Made by a program: the position numbers and the translations under genes
In this document: positions 26,962 to 37,270 of the stretch, piece after piece
Position numbering within the stretch: the first letter of the stretch is position 1
How the letters are laid out: each line of letters opens with the position of its first letter
Assembly (NCBI GenBank): GCA_050248735.1
Contig: JBFWRU010000002.1
Coordinates: 372,001 to 436,000 of the forward strand
Source of the DNA: JACKFE01 sp050248735
Lineage (GTDB): Bacteria > Nitrospirota > Nitrospiria > Nitrospirales > UBA8639
Reading direction: 5' to 3'
DNA: 64,000 nucleotides
The notes under the pieces: model-generated
The model's input: only the letters and a program-made list of their open reading frames with translations
What the model was told of the DNA's origin: nothing
Databases searched by the model: none

Positions 26962-28950
26962 TTACTGAAAATAGTCGATGTCGTTTTCCCGACGGACCCG
27001 TTTGCGAAGGGCGAAAATGGCTGCGGGTTCTTTTTGGGGATCCAAGCGAATCCAATATTCGGTTCCAACCACTTGATGGCGATAATCCTGAATGAGTTCG
27101 TGGAGTTGGTAGGTGTCATGTTCTCCAATGCCAAATTCCTGAATGGGAATCGTGAGTCGAACCTCGTGTGTGGTGTAAGGGTCCATATTCACCACCACGA
27201 GAAGGATGTTGGATTGGTCTGGCGTCATCTTCCCATAAAAGAGGACATGCTCACTGTCGGCCTGGTAAAAGCGAAGATTAGTGAAAAGATGCAAACAGGG
27301 ATTTTCGCGGCGAATCCGATTGATGGTGGTGATATAGTCACGAATGTGACCCGGCCGGTCCCAGTCCCAATGCCTGATCTCGTATTTTTCCGAATCCTGA
27401 TATTCCTCGGTGCCTGGAATGGCACGATTTTCACATAATTCATAGCTGCTATAAATCCCATAGGAGGGAGACAGGGTTGCAGCCAGGACCATGCGGAATT
27501 TGAAGGCAGGTCGTCCGGCCTGCTGCAAAACTTCGGGGAGAATATCGGGAGTGCTGGTGAAAAAATTCGGGCGGAAATATTCTTTCATTTCTGTTTGCGT
27601 TAATTCCGTCAGATATTCGGTCATTTCCTTTTTTGAATTCCGCCAGGTGAAATACGTGTATGATTGAGTAAATCCGGCCTTGGCCAATACCTGCATCATT
27701 TTAGGCCGAGTGAAGGCTTCGGCGAGAAAGAGCACATCCGGGTGTTGGGCTTGAATGTCATCAATTAACCATTCCCAGAAGGGAACAGGCTTGGTGTGGG
27801 GATTGTCCACCCGAAAAATTTTGACCCCCCGCTCAACCCAAAACAACAGTACTCGTTTCATCTCTTGCCAAATATCCGGCCAGGCCTCTGAATAAAAGTC
27901 TAAGGCATAAATGTCCTCATATTTTTTGGGAGGGTTTTCCGCATACTTAATGGTTCCATCCGGTCGTTGCTTGAACCATTCCGGATGTTGTTTGACATAG
28001 GGATGATCAGGAGTGGCATTGATGGCGAAATCGAGCGCGATTTCCATCCCATGGTCCCGAACAGACTGCTGAAACCGGTCAAAATCCTTCATTGTTCCCA
28101 ATGCGGGTTCCACGGCATCGTGTCCACCATGGCGACTGCCGATCGCCCATGGGCTTCCCGGATCTCCGGGTTGGGCCTTGAGACTGTTGTTCCGCCCCTT
28201 CCGATTCGTTTCCCCGATAGGATGAATGGGAGTGAGGTATAATACGTCAAACCCCATTTCCCGGATCATCGGCAATCGGGCTTCGCAATCGTTGAAGGTG
28301 CCTCCCTGACCCGCGACGGTGCCTTCCGATCGTGGAAAGATTTCATACCAGGCGCTATATCCGGCGCGTTCGCGATCAACAATGACCCTTAATTCTTGTG
28401 TATACGTGGACCAGGCGGCACGTTTCTCATGTTGCCCGACCAGGGTGGCAAGGATTTCATCCAAGGCGATAGTAATTCGTGTCTCCTGGTTGGACGCAGT
28501 TTTCCACTTGTCCAGCCAGAGTTTGAGTTCAGTTCTGTCCGGCCCTTTCGCCAGGCTCATGGCTTCCCTGACTTGAGCCTCACCTTCCAATAACTCACTG
28601 GAAAGGTCGTCCACGACTCCGTGTTTCTTTTTCAATTCCTGTCGCCAGGTCTCAAAACTCTTCACATACGCGCCAACGGTATAGACGTAACGAGTATTTT
28701 CTGTGAGGACAAATGACCCGGCCCAGCGGTCGTTGTCGGCATGCCGCATGGGGGTCTCCTGCCATTGTTTGCTCCCCTGAGTTTTGTAGCGCAGAATACC
28801 GGCGATGGTGTCATGACCTTCCTTGAAAATATCGGCGGTTACTTCAAAGGTTTCTCCCATGATCCGCTTAACCGGATAGCGTCCGCCATCGAGTTCCGGT
28901 GCCAGATGTTCGATAACGACTGTTTGTAATATTTTAGGCAAAGTTGCCAT
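26962..28950 (-). CDS. glgE: Alpha-1,4-glucan:maltose-1-phosphate maltosyltransferase
   Basis: 662 residues, the usual GlgE length. GH13 family enzyme that transfers maltose from maltose-1-phosphate to alpha-glucan chains. The GlgE-specific nucleophile region IFRVDNPHTKPVPFWEWL (Asp nucleophile) and FLAEAFTRPKMM (general acid Glu) are present, along with the N-terminal beta domain (about 1-110). Strong ribosome site AAAGGAG. It lies 84 nt downstream of the treS-maltokinase fusion on the same strand. The branching enzyme GlgB is not in the window. Confidence 0.95.
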   Translation of the reverse strand: MATLPKILQTVVIEHLAPELDGGRYPVKRIMGETFEVTADIFKEGHDTIAGILRYKTQGSKQWQETPMRHADNDRWAGSFVLTENTRYVYTVGAYVKSFETWRQELKKKHGVVDDLSSELLEGEAQVREAMSLAKGPDRTELKLWLDKWKTASNQETRITIALDEILATLVGQHEKRAAWSTYTQELRVIVDRERAGYSAWYEIFPRSEGTVAGQGGTFNDCEARLPMIREMGFDVLYLTPIHPIGETNRKGRNNSLKAQPGDPGSPWAIGSRHGGHDAVEPALGTMKDFDRFQQSVRDHGMEIALDFAINATPDHPYVKQHPEWFKQRPDGTIKYAENPPKKYEDIYALDFYSEAWPDIWQEMKRVLLFWVERGVKIFRVDNPHTKPVPFWEWLIDDIQAQHPDVLFLAEAFTRPKMMQVLAKAGFTQSYTYFTWRNSKKEMTEYLTELTQTEMKEYFRPNFFTSTPDILPEVLQQAGRPAFKFRMVLAATLSPSYGIYSSYELCENRAIPGTEEYQDSEKYEIRHWDWDRPGHIRDYITTINRIRRENPCLHLFTNLRFYQADSEHVLFYGKMTPDQSNILLVVVNMDPYTTHEVRLTIPIQEFGIGEHDTYQLHELIQDYRHQVVGTEYWIRLDPQKEPAAIFALRKRVRRENDIDYFQ

Positions 28951-29034
28951 ACGAACTCCTTTCAGTACCGCTGATTTTCTAATTTCGAATGCACTTGGTC
29001 ATAGAATGCTCAGGTGGCTGTCCTAAGATCTACC

Positions 29035-32000
29035 TTATTCTGCGAGAATTTGTACTATTCCGTTCAAGGGAATTTTCACCCAATCAGGCCGGTTGTTCAG
29101 TTCGTAGCCTAGTTCATATATAGCTTTTTGCAATAAATAGGCGTTGAGTAAAATCTGGATGTCCTCGGGTGAGACAGGAAGTACTTGTCGAACGTCTTTA
29201 ACGGATAAATACGCCTGCAAATAACTGACGCTGACCCATGTTTGCCAATATCGTGCCCAAGGTTCCAACGTGGCAGAATCCTCCGGCCGCATCCCCGGCA
29301 CCAGACCGATCGATGAGGCTTGAGCCGCATAATGGAAAGAACGAAGCATCCCGGCGACATCACGAAGGGGGGATTCCTTCAATCGTCGGACATTTAATGG
29401 TCTCGCCGGTTCCCCTTCAAAATCAATAATGACAAAATCTTTTCCGGTGTAGAGTACTTGACCCAGGTGGAAGTCTCCGTGGCACCGGATTCGGGAGCCT
29501 TTAATCTTGCGATCCCGAACCGCCAAAAAGCGTTTTCTGAGCTGACTCTCCTGGTCCAAGATCTGCCTGGCCATGGGTTGGGTGGAATCCGGGAGTTGTT
29601 TGACCTGGGATCGAAGCAGAGGAATGGTCAAGTTGGCGGTGCCCAGCATACTTTGGTATAGCCCACGACGATAAAACTCCGAAAATGGTTCCGGAGCGAA
29701 ATCAGGGTGTTCCGGATTGGACGCCATTACTGCGTGCAATTCTCCCGTCCGGAGTCCCAGCAGACGCGCTTCCTCTAAGTACGGGCCGATGAATTCATGG
29801 GCCAAGGGGGGGATTTCCTGGTCGACCAGGAAGACCGGGGAGAGTGAGGGAAGGGAAGCCCCGGAAATTTGCGAGGGATGCGTCAGCGCCTCTTCATAAT
29901 ATTGCCCGAGGACATCGAGGGTATACTTCCAGGCATCTCCCTCATTTTTCACAAATTGTTGGAGAATGCCAAATGTGAAGAGATCTCCGTTATCCCGCCG
30001 GTATTCAATTGAGCCAGCTAGAGGAGCGGAATGAGAGAATCCGGCTTCGGTGAGGAATCGCCCGATTTCCAGATCGGGATTGACGCCTACTTCAGCGCGG
30101 CGGTAGAGCTTCAGGACGTATTGATCACCGAAGAGAATGGAGGTATTGCTTTGTTCTCCTTTGAGCAATGACGGTTCCAGTTGCGCGCTGGCATGGGTTA
30201 ACTCACGTCGAAATCCCTTCAGCGAGCTTGTGATCAGGTCTCCTTGGGGCCCATTAAAACGACGGTTTTTAGCCATGCTACCCAGTAACGTCTTCTGAAA
30301 TTCCCGATCCCACATGGCATCAAGGAGGAGTCCGTCCTGCTCGCCGTTTTTTTGTTTGACTCTGATTTTCGCGATGGCTGCCGGGGAATCCATCAAAATC
30401 GCCGATTGATCGCCCGGAAGATAGCGTAATGGGAGAAGATACGTTTCCGATTCCCCTTCCGTATATTCCACACGGACCATGGCCAAAACGGCCTGGGGAT
30501 CTTCCTGGGGAATAGGGATGGATTCCGCGATTTCGACCGATTGCATGGTCCTGGCTTTTCCCCCGAACCATCGTCGTCCTTGAATGTAAGCAGGCAAAAT
30601 ATTTTCCAGTTTACCTTTTTCCCGTTTCTGGATCAGATGATCCCAGTCTTTGGGGATCGTAATGGTGGGAAGAGATTTTTCGGGTATGTCGGTTTGTGGA
30701 ATACCAACTTTGGCAACGGGTTCCAGGGCAAACCAATAAAACGAATATCCACTGAGCGTCAGCAAATAGGGCAGATCTCCGATCGGCGGAAACTTACTGC
30801 GACCAAATAGTGTCAAAGGACGACGTCCTTTGAATTCGGACAAGTCTAATTCCACCCATTGGGCATGCCGGGATAAATTTACCGCGACCAGGATGGTTTC
30901 CTGTTGATGACGGCGGAGGAACACCAGGACTTTCCGGTTGGCCGGATGCAGAAATTGGATAGATCCCCGCCCGAACACCTTATACCGTTTGCGAAGGGAC
31001 AGGATGCGTTTCATCCACCACAAGAGGGATTGGGCGTTGTTCTGTTGCAACTCCACATTCACGGCCTCGTAATGGTATTCGGGGTCGATGATAATCGGGA
31101 GATACAGTTTCTGCGGGTTGGCTTGCGAGAAGCCGGCGTTCCGGTCTGAGCTCCATTGCATCGGGGTCCGGACCCCGTTGCGATCCCCGAGATAAAAGTT
31201 ATCGCCCATGCCCATTTCTTCTCCGTAATAAATAACAGGGGTGCCCGGCATGGAAAATAACAGGCTGTACATGAGTTCGATTTTTTTTCGATCGTTGCCC
31301 AGGAGAGGAGCCAGTCGCCGGCGGATGCCCAGATTGATGCGGGCCTGCCGGTCATGGGCAAACACCCGATACATATAATCCCGTTCTTCGTCGGTGACCA
31401 TTTCCAGTGTGAGCTCGTCATGGTTGCGCAGAAAGACACCCCATTGGCAGGTATCCGGAATGGGAGGAGTCTGCTCCAAGATATCAATAATAGGAAAGCG
31501 ATCTTCCATTTGCATGGCCATGAACAAGCGAGGCATCAGGGGGAAATGAAAATTCATATGACATTCATCGCCTTCCCCGAAATAGGCGGCTGCGTCTTCA
31601 GGCCATTGGTTGGCTTCAGCTAAAAACATTCTGTTTGAAAATTTTCGGTCTATTTGTTTTCGAAGTTGTTTCAGAAACTGATGGGTTTCCGGCAGGTTTT
31701 CACAGTTGGTGCCTTCGCGTTCGTACAAATAGGGGACGGCGTCCAATCGGAGCCCGTCAACGCCCATTTCGAGCCAAAAGTCCAGAACTTCAAAAATGGC
31801 TTTCTGCACATCCGGGTTATCAAAATTGAGGTCCGGTTGATGGGAAAAAAACCGGTGCCAGTAATAGGCTTTGGCGACGGGGTCCCAGGCCCAATTGGAT
31901 TGTTCCGTATCCTTAAAGATGATCCGGGTGTCTTGGTAGGCGTCCTGAGAGTTGCTCCAGACGTAAAAGTTTCGCCATTTACTGTCGGCCGGAGCCTTGC

Positions 32001-32364
32001 GTGCCCGTTGAAACCAGGGATGTTGATCTGATGTGTGATTGATGACTAATTCGGTAATGACCCGCAATCCGCGCCGATGGGCTTCCCGGACGAAGGCCTT
32101 GAAATCCCTTCGTGTGCCGTATTGAGGATGAATGTTGGTGTAATCGGCAATGTCATACCCATCATCACGAAGAGGGGAGGGACAGAAGGGCAGCAGCCAA
32201 ATAGCCGTGATGCCGAGATCCTGCAGGTAGTCGAGTTTTTTGGTTAGGCCGGCAAAGTCCCCGATGCCATCGCCGTTACTATCACAAAAGGCACGGACGT
32301 GCAGTTCGTAAATGATGGCATCTTTATACCATTGGGGATCGGCGTCGAGGATTTCATCGGTCAT
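29035..32364 (-). CDS. treS: Trehalose synthase-maltokinase fusion (TreS-Pep2)
   Basis: 1109 residues, a natural fusion. Residues 1-545 are the GH13 trehalose synthase that interconverts trehalose and maltose: WLLPFCPSPLRDDGYDIADY, the nucleophile site GVDGLRLDAVPYL, and FLAEANQWPEDAA (acid Glu). Residues about 580-1100 are maltokinase, which phosphorylates maltose to maltose-1-phosphate: the kinase catalytic loop RCHGDFHLGQVLY (about 945-957) with IIDFEGEP. With GlgE this makes the complete trehalose-to-glucan route apart from branching. Start ATG with GGAAGGG 7 nt upstream. Confidence 0.95.
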   Translation of the reverse strand: MTDEILDADPQWYKDAIIYELHVRAFCDSNGDGIGDFAGLTKKLDYLQDLGITAIWLLPFCPSPLRDDGYDIADYTNIHPQYGTRRDFKAFVREAHRRGLRVITELVINHTSDQHPWFQRARKAPADSKWRNFYVWSNSQDAYQDTRIIFKDTEQSNWAWDPVAKAYYWHRFFSHQPDLNFDNPDVQKAIFEVLDFWLEMGVDGLRLDAVPYLYEREGTNCENLPETHQFLKQLRKQIDRKFSNRMFLAEANQWPEDAAAYFGEGDECHMNFHFPLMPRLFMAMQMEDRFPIIDILEQTPPIPDTCQWGVFLRNHDELTLEMVTDEERDYMYRVFAHDRQARINLGIRRRLAPLLGNDRKKIELMYSLLFSMPGTPVIYYGEEMGMGDNFYLGDRNGVRTPMQWSSDRNAGFSQANPQKLYLPIIIDPEYHYEAVNVELQQNNAQSLLWWMKRILSLRKRYKVFGRGSIQFLHPANRKVLVFLRRHQQETILVAVNLSRHAQWVELDLSEFKGRRPLTLFGRSKFPPIGDLPYLLTLSGYSFYWFALEPVAKVGIPQTDIPEKSLPTITIPKDWDHLIQKREKGKLENILPAYIQGRRWFGGKARTMQSVEIAESIPIPQEDPQAVLAMVRVEYTEGESETYLLPLRYLPGDQSAILMDSPAAIAKIRVKQKNGEQDGLLLDAMWDREFQKTLLGSMAKNRRFNGPQGDLITSSLKGFRRELTHASAQLEPSLLKGEQSNTSILFGDQYVLKLYRRAEVGVNPDLEIGRFLTEAGFSHSAPLAGSIEYRRDNGDLFTFGILQQFVKNEGDAWKYTLDVLGQYYEEALTHPSQISGASLPSLSPVFLVDQEIPPLAHEFIGPYLEEARLLGLRTGELHAVMASNPEHPDFAPEPFSEFYRRGLYQSMLGTANLTIPLLRSQVKQLPDSTQPMARQILDQESQLRKRFLAVRDRKIKGSRIRCHGDFHLGQVLYTGKDFVIIDFEGEPARPLNVRRLKESPLRDVAGMLRSFHYAAQASSIGLVPGMRPEDSATLEPWARYWQTWVSVSYLQAYLSVKDVRQVLPVSPEDIQILLNAYLLQKAIYELGYELNNRPDWVKIPLNGIVQILAE

Positions 32365-32549
32365 ACGGGACCCTTCCGCAGTTGGTCATGGAGTTCCACG
32401 CAGACAAGTAACCTTTCCGAGGAAAGGCATTCCTGGAAAAAGGCGAAACCCGATAACCCTGTAAAATGAAAAGAACCCTGGAATGGTGATCACGAGTGTG
32501 TATCTTATATCTGTACCACAAGTGGAATACGGAAGCCAAATTGGAGAAA

Positions 32550-33419
32550 TTAACGAAAGTCAGCTGGTTGGGACCCAAATCGAGGGGTAAATTGAAATTC
32601 GGCAAGAAATTTTCGAAGGATGGCCTGCTCCAGGCGTGAGGGGTATTGGGTAGGGCAGGGAATACGTAATAACAAATTAATGCGACCGGGTTCGGGAATT
32701 TGAATAGTCACCCGAGGTTCCACGGAAGGGGCATCCAGCCAAAATTTGCCCTCTAGTTTTTTGAAATACGTGCGGGCCTCTTCAATATACGGTGAGGTCT
32801 CTTCTTCTGCAGCCTGTAGCAGTAACCGTTCGGCGGTTTTCCAATCATCGTCCGTACTCAGCGGAACCGTGACAATGTGGAGGCGGAACTTTTTGGTATA
32901 GGTTTCATTCGTGATGGGATGGATAAAGATGAAACTATTAGGGATGACCATGGCCCGCCCGGTGTATTGATGTGAAGTCTGACCCGGGCCGATTTCCAGA
33001 ATGGTGGTGGTGAGGGCATTATGGTCGACCACATTCCCCCGGATCCCACCGATTTCAATTCTGTCTCCGAGACCATAGGCTTTGGTGAGCACGCGCAGCC
33101 CGGATCCGCTGAGGCAGGCGATCAGTTCTTTGGTGGCCAATACCAGCGCGACTGCCACTGCAAAAATCGATACGGCAAATGTTTGGAGTCGGGGTGCCCA
33201 AATGAAGATCATGCCCAGGATAAAGACGATCAACAGGACATTTCTGATACTAACGGCCCATCGTCGTCGATTTTCAGCAGAAATATCAGTTGTTTTTATC
33301 AGGGCGTGGTGAAGGCCGACACGAATGAGAAAGACCAAGGCAATCAGAGCCAGGGTACTCAACCCGGACCATAAAATCATTTCACTGGAAATGTTAACGA
33401 CTTCTTCCATTCGTCCCAT
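32550..33419 (-). CDS. MscS-like channel with extended C-terminus
   Basis: 289 residues, starting ATGGGACGAATGGAAG; the second ATG (33410) could also be the start. Three predicted helices (about 14-34, 58-78, 82-105) and a beta domain (AYGLGDRIEIGGIRGNVVDHNA) then a C-terminal alpha/beta part. The pore helix is unusual, VALVLATKELIACLSGSGLRVL, with an acidic residue and a Cys. It belongs to the MscS superfamily (YnaI/MscK-like). Lies upstream of treS, separated by 185 nt. Confidence 0.85.
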   Translation of the reverse strand: MGRMEEVVNISSEMILWSGLSTLALIALVFLIRVGLHHALIKTTDISAENRRRWAVSIRNVLLIVFILGMIFIWAPRLQTFAVSIFAVAVALVLATKELIACLSGSGLRVLTKAYGLGDRIEIGGIRGNVVDHNALTTTILEIGPGQTSHQYTGRAMVIPNSFIFIHPITNETYTKKFRLHIVTVPLSTDDDWKTAERLLLQAAEEETSPYIEEARTYFKKLEGKFWLDAPSVEPRVTIQIPEPGRINLLLRIPCPTQYPSRLEQAILRKFLAEFQFTPRFGSQPADFR

Positions 33420-33595
33420 TGGGATTTTGCAAGGAAAGGGAATTTTGGGTCAGGACCCTCTGGTCCTTAGGCTCAATCTGATAATACTGGAAATTTTCCA
33501 AGAGTCAAAGGCTCAGGCCTCATCGACAAGACCATGCTACTCTGTTCCCGACAATTGCACCATTTAGGGCAATAGTATTAGAGCCCGGTTCCTGA

Positions 33596-33985
33596 CTAGA
33601 GGGTTTCCTGTGTAGAAATAGAGGTTGAAAAGGCGGGGAGATCTGTGGGCTTGCCTAAGCGTTGTGCTTCAGTCAAAGACAGGGCTTGTTCAGCATCCAT
33701 CTGAGCCATGTGGGCTAAGCGGAGGACTAAAGAAAAATCTCGTCTCCAAAAAACTTTGCGCTCTTGAGTTTGCAGTTCTTTTTCGCCAATGATCAATTCG
33801 CTTTCGGCCAATCCCAGGAGATCGGGTGCATAGATATTTGCGCCGATTTTTTTTGCTTCTTCAATAGTGGATTTGGCGCTGTCTAGTAAATCGATCACGT
33901 CTCGAATGACATGATCCTGACATCCCGTTATGAAGAGGGCCAAACCGAAAATCCAGAGATATCGTGCCATGGGAAGGGTAGGCAT
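33596..33985 (-). CDS. Lipoprotein with DUF4398-like domain
   Basis: About 129 residues from the ATG at 33985. The N-terminal signal LWIFGLALFITGCQ has lipobox ITGC. The mature part begins IDLLDSAKSTIEEAKKIGANIYAPDLLGLAESEL, the alpha-helical repeat with the conserved YAP typical of DUF4398 proteins. These are exported, often near OmpA/peptidoglycan-binding genes, and contribute to the envelope; no OmpA gene is next to it here. Only an AAAGG about 10 nt upstream serves as ribosome site. Confidence 0.75.
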   Translation of the reverse strand: MPTLPMARYLWIFGLALFITGCQDHVIRDVIDLLDSAKSTIEEAKKIGANIYAPDLLGLAESELIIGEKELQTQERKVFWRRDFSLVLRLAHMAQMDAEQALSLTEAQRLGKPTDLPAFSTSISTQETL

Positions 33986-34308
33986 GGGGTTTGGGCCTTT
34001 TAAAGAGATGAGAGGTCCCAATTCCGAAAAGCTCATATCCCACTATTATGAATTCTGAGACAGCAAATCTCGCGCCATAAGGTTTCTTTTGTGATGAAAA
34101 GAATCCGGATAAATAATGATGGATTTTCAATGTTCTAGAATCATGTTTAGAGGAGTGAGAGTGTTCAATGGACTACCCGGGGGAGGATTTTTTGTCCTGG
34201 GAAGGGAAGAAATGCGCCAATTTCCCATGGGGCTCTCCCTGAGGATTGTGAAGGGGAGAAGTGACCTGCCGGGGAAGGAAATTGGCAGAGAACTCTCCCG
34301 GGGAAAAT

Positions 34309-35667
34309 TTAACGCAGGCCGTATTCCTTGAGTTTACGTTGGAGCGTTTTCCGGTGAATACCGAGAATGTCTGCCGTTCGGTTTTCATCACCCTGCTGGG
34401 CATCCAAAACTTTCAATAAATGTTCACGTTCCAATTGTTCCAGCGTTTTCCAGCTGGAGGACGATGGTACTTGATCGGCAGATGAGGGAGCAGCCACCAA
34501 GGCAAGGGGTAGATCGTGGGCCATGATGAGCGAATGCGGAGTCATCACGATGGCCCGCTCGATCGTATGTTCCAATTCCCGAATGTTGCCCGGCCATTGA
34601 TACTGCATCAACAAGTCCATGGCCTGGGAATGTACGCCATGAATACTCTTATTGTTTAATCCGGTGTATTTCTCAAGAAAGTAATGAATGAGGGTGGGAA
34701 GATCTTCCTTGCGGTCACGGAGCGGCGGCAGGTGAACCGTGACGACATTGAGCCGATAAAACAGATCTTCGCGAAATTTTCCTTGCTCCACCAGGGTTTT
34801 CAGATGTTTATTCGTGGCGGCAATAATTCTGACATCAACTTTAATGGATTCCATCCCACCCACTCTGCGGATTTCATGCTCTTGGAGAACACGAAGCAAT
34901 TTGCTTTGCAGGTTGGGTGAAATATCGCCAATTTCATCAAGAAAACATGTTCCCCGGTTGGCCGATTCCATGAGCCCTTTTTTCATGGAAATGGCTCCGG
35001 TAAAGGCGCCCCGTTCGTGACCAAATAGTTCGCTTTCCAGTAAGTTTTCTGCCAAGGTTCCACAGTCAACGGGAATAAACGGGCCATCCCGGCGCAAACT
35101 ATTGGCATGAATGGCTCGAGCGATCAGTTCCTTGCCGGTTCCAGTTTCTCCATGGATCAGCACTGTGGATTCAGTCGGTGCGACACGGGCAATGAGCTTA
35201 TATACACCGACCATGGCCGGACTTTTTCCCTGTATCTGATTGATGCCATCGCCTTTTTGCAAGAGAGGCTGGGCGGTGCTCTGGCTTTCTTCCAAGGTGT
35301 GCCTGTGTTCCAACGCACGCCGGACGACCGTGCGAATTTCCTCGAGAGAAAACGGCTTGGACAGATAATCGAACGCTCCTGCCTTGATGCCTTCGACGGC
35401 GGTCGATAAGGAACCATAAGCGGTGAGGAGGATGACCTGAGTTCGAGGACATCGTTTCCGGGTCTCAGCCAGCAGTGCTAATCCGTCCATATTTGGCATT
35501 TGAATATCCGAGAGCACAAGATCGGGAGCAAATTCGGTAAAATCCTTCAATGCCGCCGCACTGCTGGTGGCGGTATGGACCTGGTACCCTTCCTTTTCCA
35601 TGATTTCCCGAAGGAGAGTCAGGGTGTCCGGTTCGTCATCTACGATCAGTATTTTCTGAGTAGACAT
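34309..35667 (-). CDS. Sigma-54-dependent response regulator (NtrC/AtoC type)
   Basis: 452 residues from the ATG at 35667, one nt after the kinase stop. Full receiver (KILIVDDEPD, phosphoacceptor Asp in DLVLSDIQMP, Lys in DYLSKPFS), AAA+ core (GETGTGKE, GAFTGA, GTCFLDEIGD) and a Fis-type C-terminal HTH (RTADILGIHRKTLQRKLKEYG). It should activate sigma-54 promoters when phosphorylated by the adjacent kinase. The ribosome site GGAAAGGG is inside the kinase's last codons, so translation is coupled. Confidence 0.95.
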   Translation of the reverse strand: MSTQKILIVDDEPDTLTLLREIMEKEGYQVHTATSSAAALKDFTEFAPDLVLSDIQMPNMDGLALLAETRKRCPRTQVILLTAYGSLSTAVEGIKAGAFDYLSKPFSLEEIRTVVRRALEHRHTLEESQSTAQPLLQKGDGINQIQGKSPAMVGVYKLIARVAPTESTVLIHGETGTGKELIARAIHANSLRRDGPFIPVDCGTLAENLLESELFGHERGAFTGAISMKKGLMESANRGTCFLDEIGDISPNLQSKLLRVLQEHEIRRVGGMESIKVDVRIIAATNKHLKTLVEQGKFREDLFYRLNVVTVHLPPLRDRKEDLPTLIHYFLEKYTGLNNKSIHGVHSQAMDLLMQYQWPGNIRELEHTIERAIVMTPHSLIMAHDLPLALVAAPSSADQVPSSSSWKTLEQLEREHLLKVLDAQQGDENRTADILGIHRKTLQRKLKEYGLR

Positions 35668-35668
35668 C

Positions 35669-37270
35669 TTAGAGCCCTTTCCAGGCCGGGAGTCGCAGGA
35701 GAAAGGTCGTCCCGAGGCCTTCGGTACTGGTAACGGCAATGGACCCCTTATGCAATTGAATGATTTCTGTGGTAATTGCCAATCCCAGGCCCGTCCCCGA
35801 TCCTACGCTTTTGGTTGTAAAAAACGGTTCAAAAATCCGTTCGGTTTTTTCACCGGGTATGCCGATCCCCGTGTCCTGGATCGTCAGGCAGACCTCAGTG
35901 TGATGGGGGCCGGATTCCGCCTCGTTGGCAGCTTGAATGGTCAGCATCCCTCCATGTGGCATAGCATCGATGGCATTGTCAATAATGTTATTGATGGCTT
36001 CTTGAAGGTGAAAGGCGTCGCCCTGCACGAGGTGGACATCCGGAGAAAACGTCATGGTCCACTGTATCCCATGATCCTGCAACAGAGGTCGGAATAAGAG
36101 AATGCATTGTTCCAGGAGTTGGGGCAGCGAAACCGGTTCACAGGTGAGGGTCGGGGTTCGGGTAAACGTGAGCAGGTCCCGGATACTGTGGTTGAGCCGA
36201 TCGGTTTGTTTCAACATGGTTCGGACGCGATCCAAGACCTCCGGGGGGAGTTGAGGATCTTCTTGAAGTAATTGAAGGTGCCCGGAGATGGCCGTTAAAG
36301 GGGTCCCGATTTTATGAGCAATGGTGGCGACGAGTTGCCCCAGAACGGCTAAACGTTGTTGGCGAAGGATATCCCGTTGTGCCACGGAAAGACGTTCATT
36401 GACCCCGGCCAGTTCTTCATTCCGTTGCCGGAGTTCGGCCGTGGCTTCTGCCACCTTGCCTTGAAGAGCATCTCTGGCTTGGATCAAGTCCTGATTGAGC
36501 GTTTCATTTTCCTTGATCATCTGCTGAATATTTTGGGCCATGGCATTAAACGCCCGAGCTAATTCTCCCAACTCATCGGCTTTGTGAATAGGAATAGTGT
36601 TGCCCCAATGTCCCTGCTCCAAATCCGCGATTCCACCTTTGAGGCGGTTCAGCGGACGAATCACATGGATATACAAGAACAGGTTTAGTGCCACCATAAT
36701 GCTGATTCCCATAATGACTCTGGTGACCAGAGACCAATTTAAGAAAAACCTGGTTATGGTGTTGAGTTGACCTGTCCAATATTCGGCGTACAGGACTCCG
36801 ACCATCTGTCCCTTGATAGTGAGCGGTGTAGACAGAAGCAGGCGATCATCGCCGTCTTTTGATTGAAATACCCCTTTGGTTTCCTGGGTATACATTGAAG
36901 TGAGTACCATGGATGGGAGGTCTGGCTTTGCCAATTCCGTCTTTCCCACTTGTGTCAGCAAAACTGGGCCACGCTCAGCCCGATCACCGGTTCCATACAG
37001 TTGGATGAAGAGGAGGTCAGGGTTTCGTTCGATGAGATCTCTTAAATACTTTTCACGGAGACTTGGTGTATCAAACTGCTTTTCGGATTTAAATCGGGCT
37101 TCGATTTGTTGCAACAACACTAACGATTTCGAGTGAATGGCGTCTTTGGCCAATTCCGCCACATAGGATTGATGCAACCACTCGGTTGCAAGCATGGCTC
37201 CCCCCACAATGAGCAAAATAATGAGGGAAGCTTTGGCCTGGAGTTTTTTGGGGAACGGTAAGACGGCCAC
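35669..37270 (-). CDS. Sensor histidine kinase (NtrB-like, HAMP)
   Basis: 533 residues. Helix 1 (about 14-32), a periplasmic sensor domain (about 33-180), helix 2 (about 182-205), HAMP (about 206-258), coiled coil, then HisKA with the phosphorylatable His in ATIAHKIGTPLTAIS and HATPase_c with N box NNIIDNAIDAMPHGG, G1 DTGIGIP, F box EPFFTTK, G2 GTGLGLAI. Partner of the downstream sigma-54 regulator, which its stop almost overlaps. The signal is not known; the sensor domain has no recognised family name. Confidence 0.95.
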   Translation of the reverse strand: MAVLPFPKKLQAKASLIILLIVGGAMLATEWLHQSYVAELAKDAIHSKSLVLLQQIEARFKSEKQFDTPSLREKYLRDLIERNPDLLFIQLYGTGDRAERGPVLLTQVGKTELAKPDLPSMVLTSMYTQETKGVFQSKDGDDRLLLSTPLTIKGQMVGVLYAEYWTGQLNTITRFFLNWSLVTRVIMGISIMVALNLFLYIHVIRPLNRLKGGIADLEQGHWGNTIPIHKADELGELARAFNAMAQNIQQMIKENETLNQDLIQARDALQGKVAEATAELRQRNEELAGVNERLSVAQRDILRQQRLAVLGQLVATIAHKIGTPLTAISGHLQLLQEDPQLPPEVLDRVRTMLKQTDRLNHSIRDLLTFTRTPTLTCEPVSLPQLLEQCILLFRPLLQDHGIQWTMTFSPDVHLVQGDAFHLQEAINNIIDNAIDAMPHGGMLTIQAANEAESGPHHTEVCLTIQDTGIGIPGEKTERIFEPFFTTKSVGSGTGLGLAITTEIIQLHKGSIAVTSTEGLGTTFLLRLPAWKGL

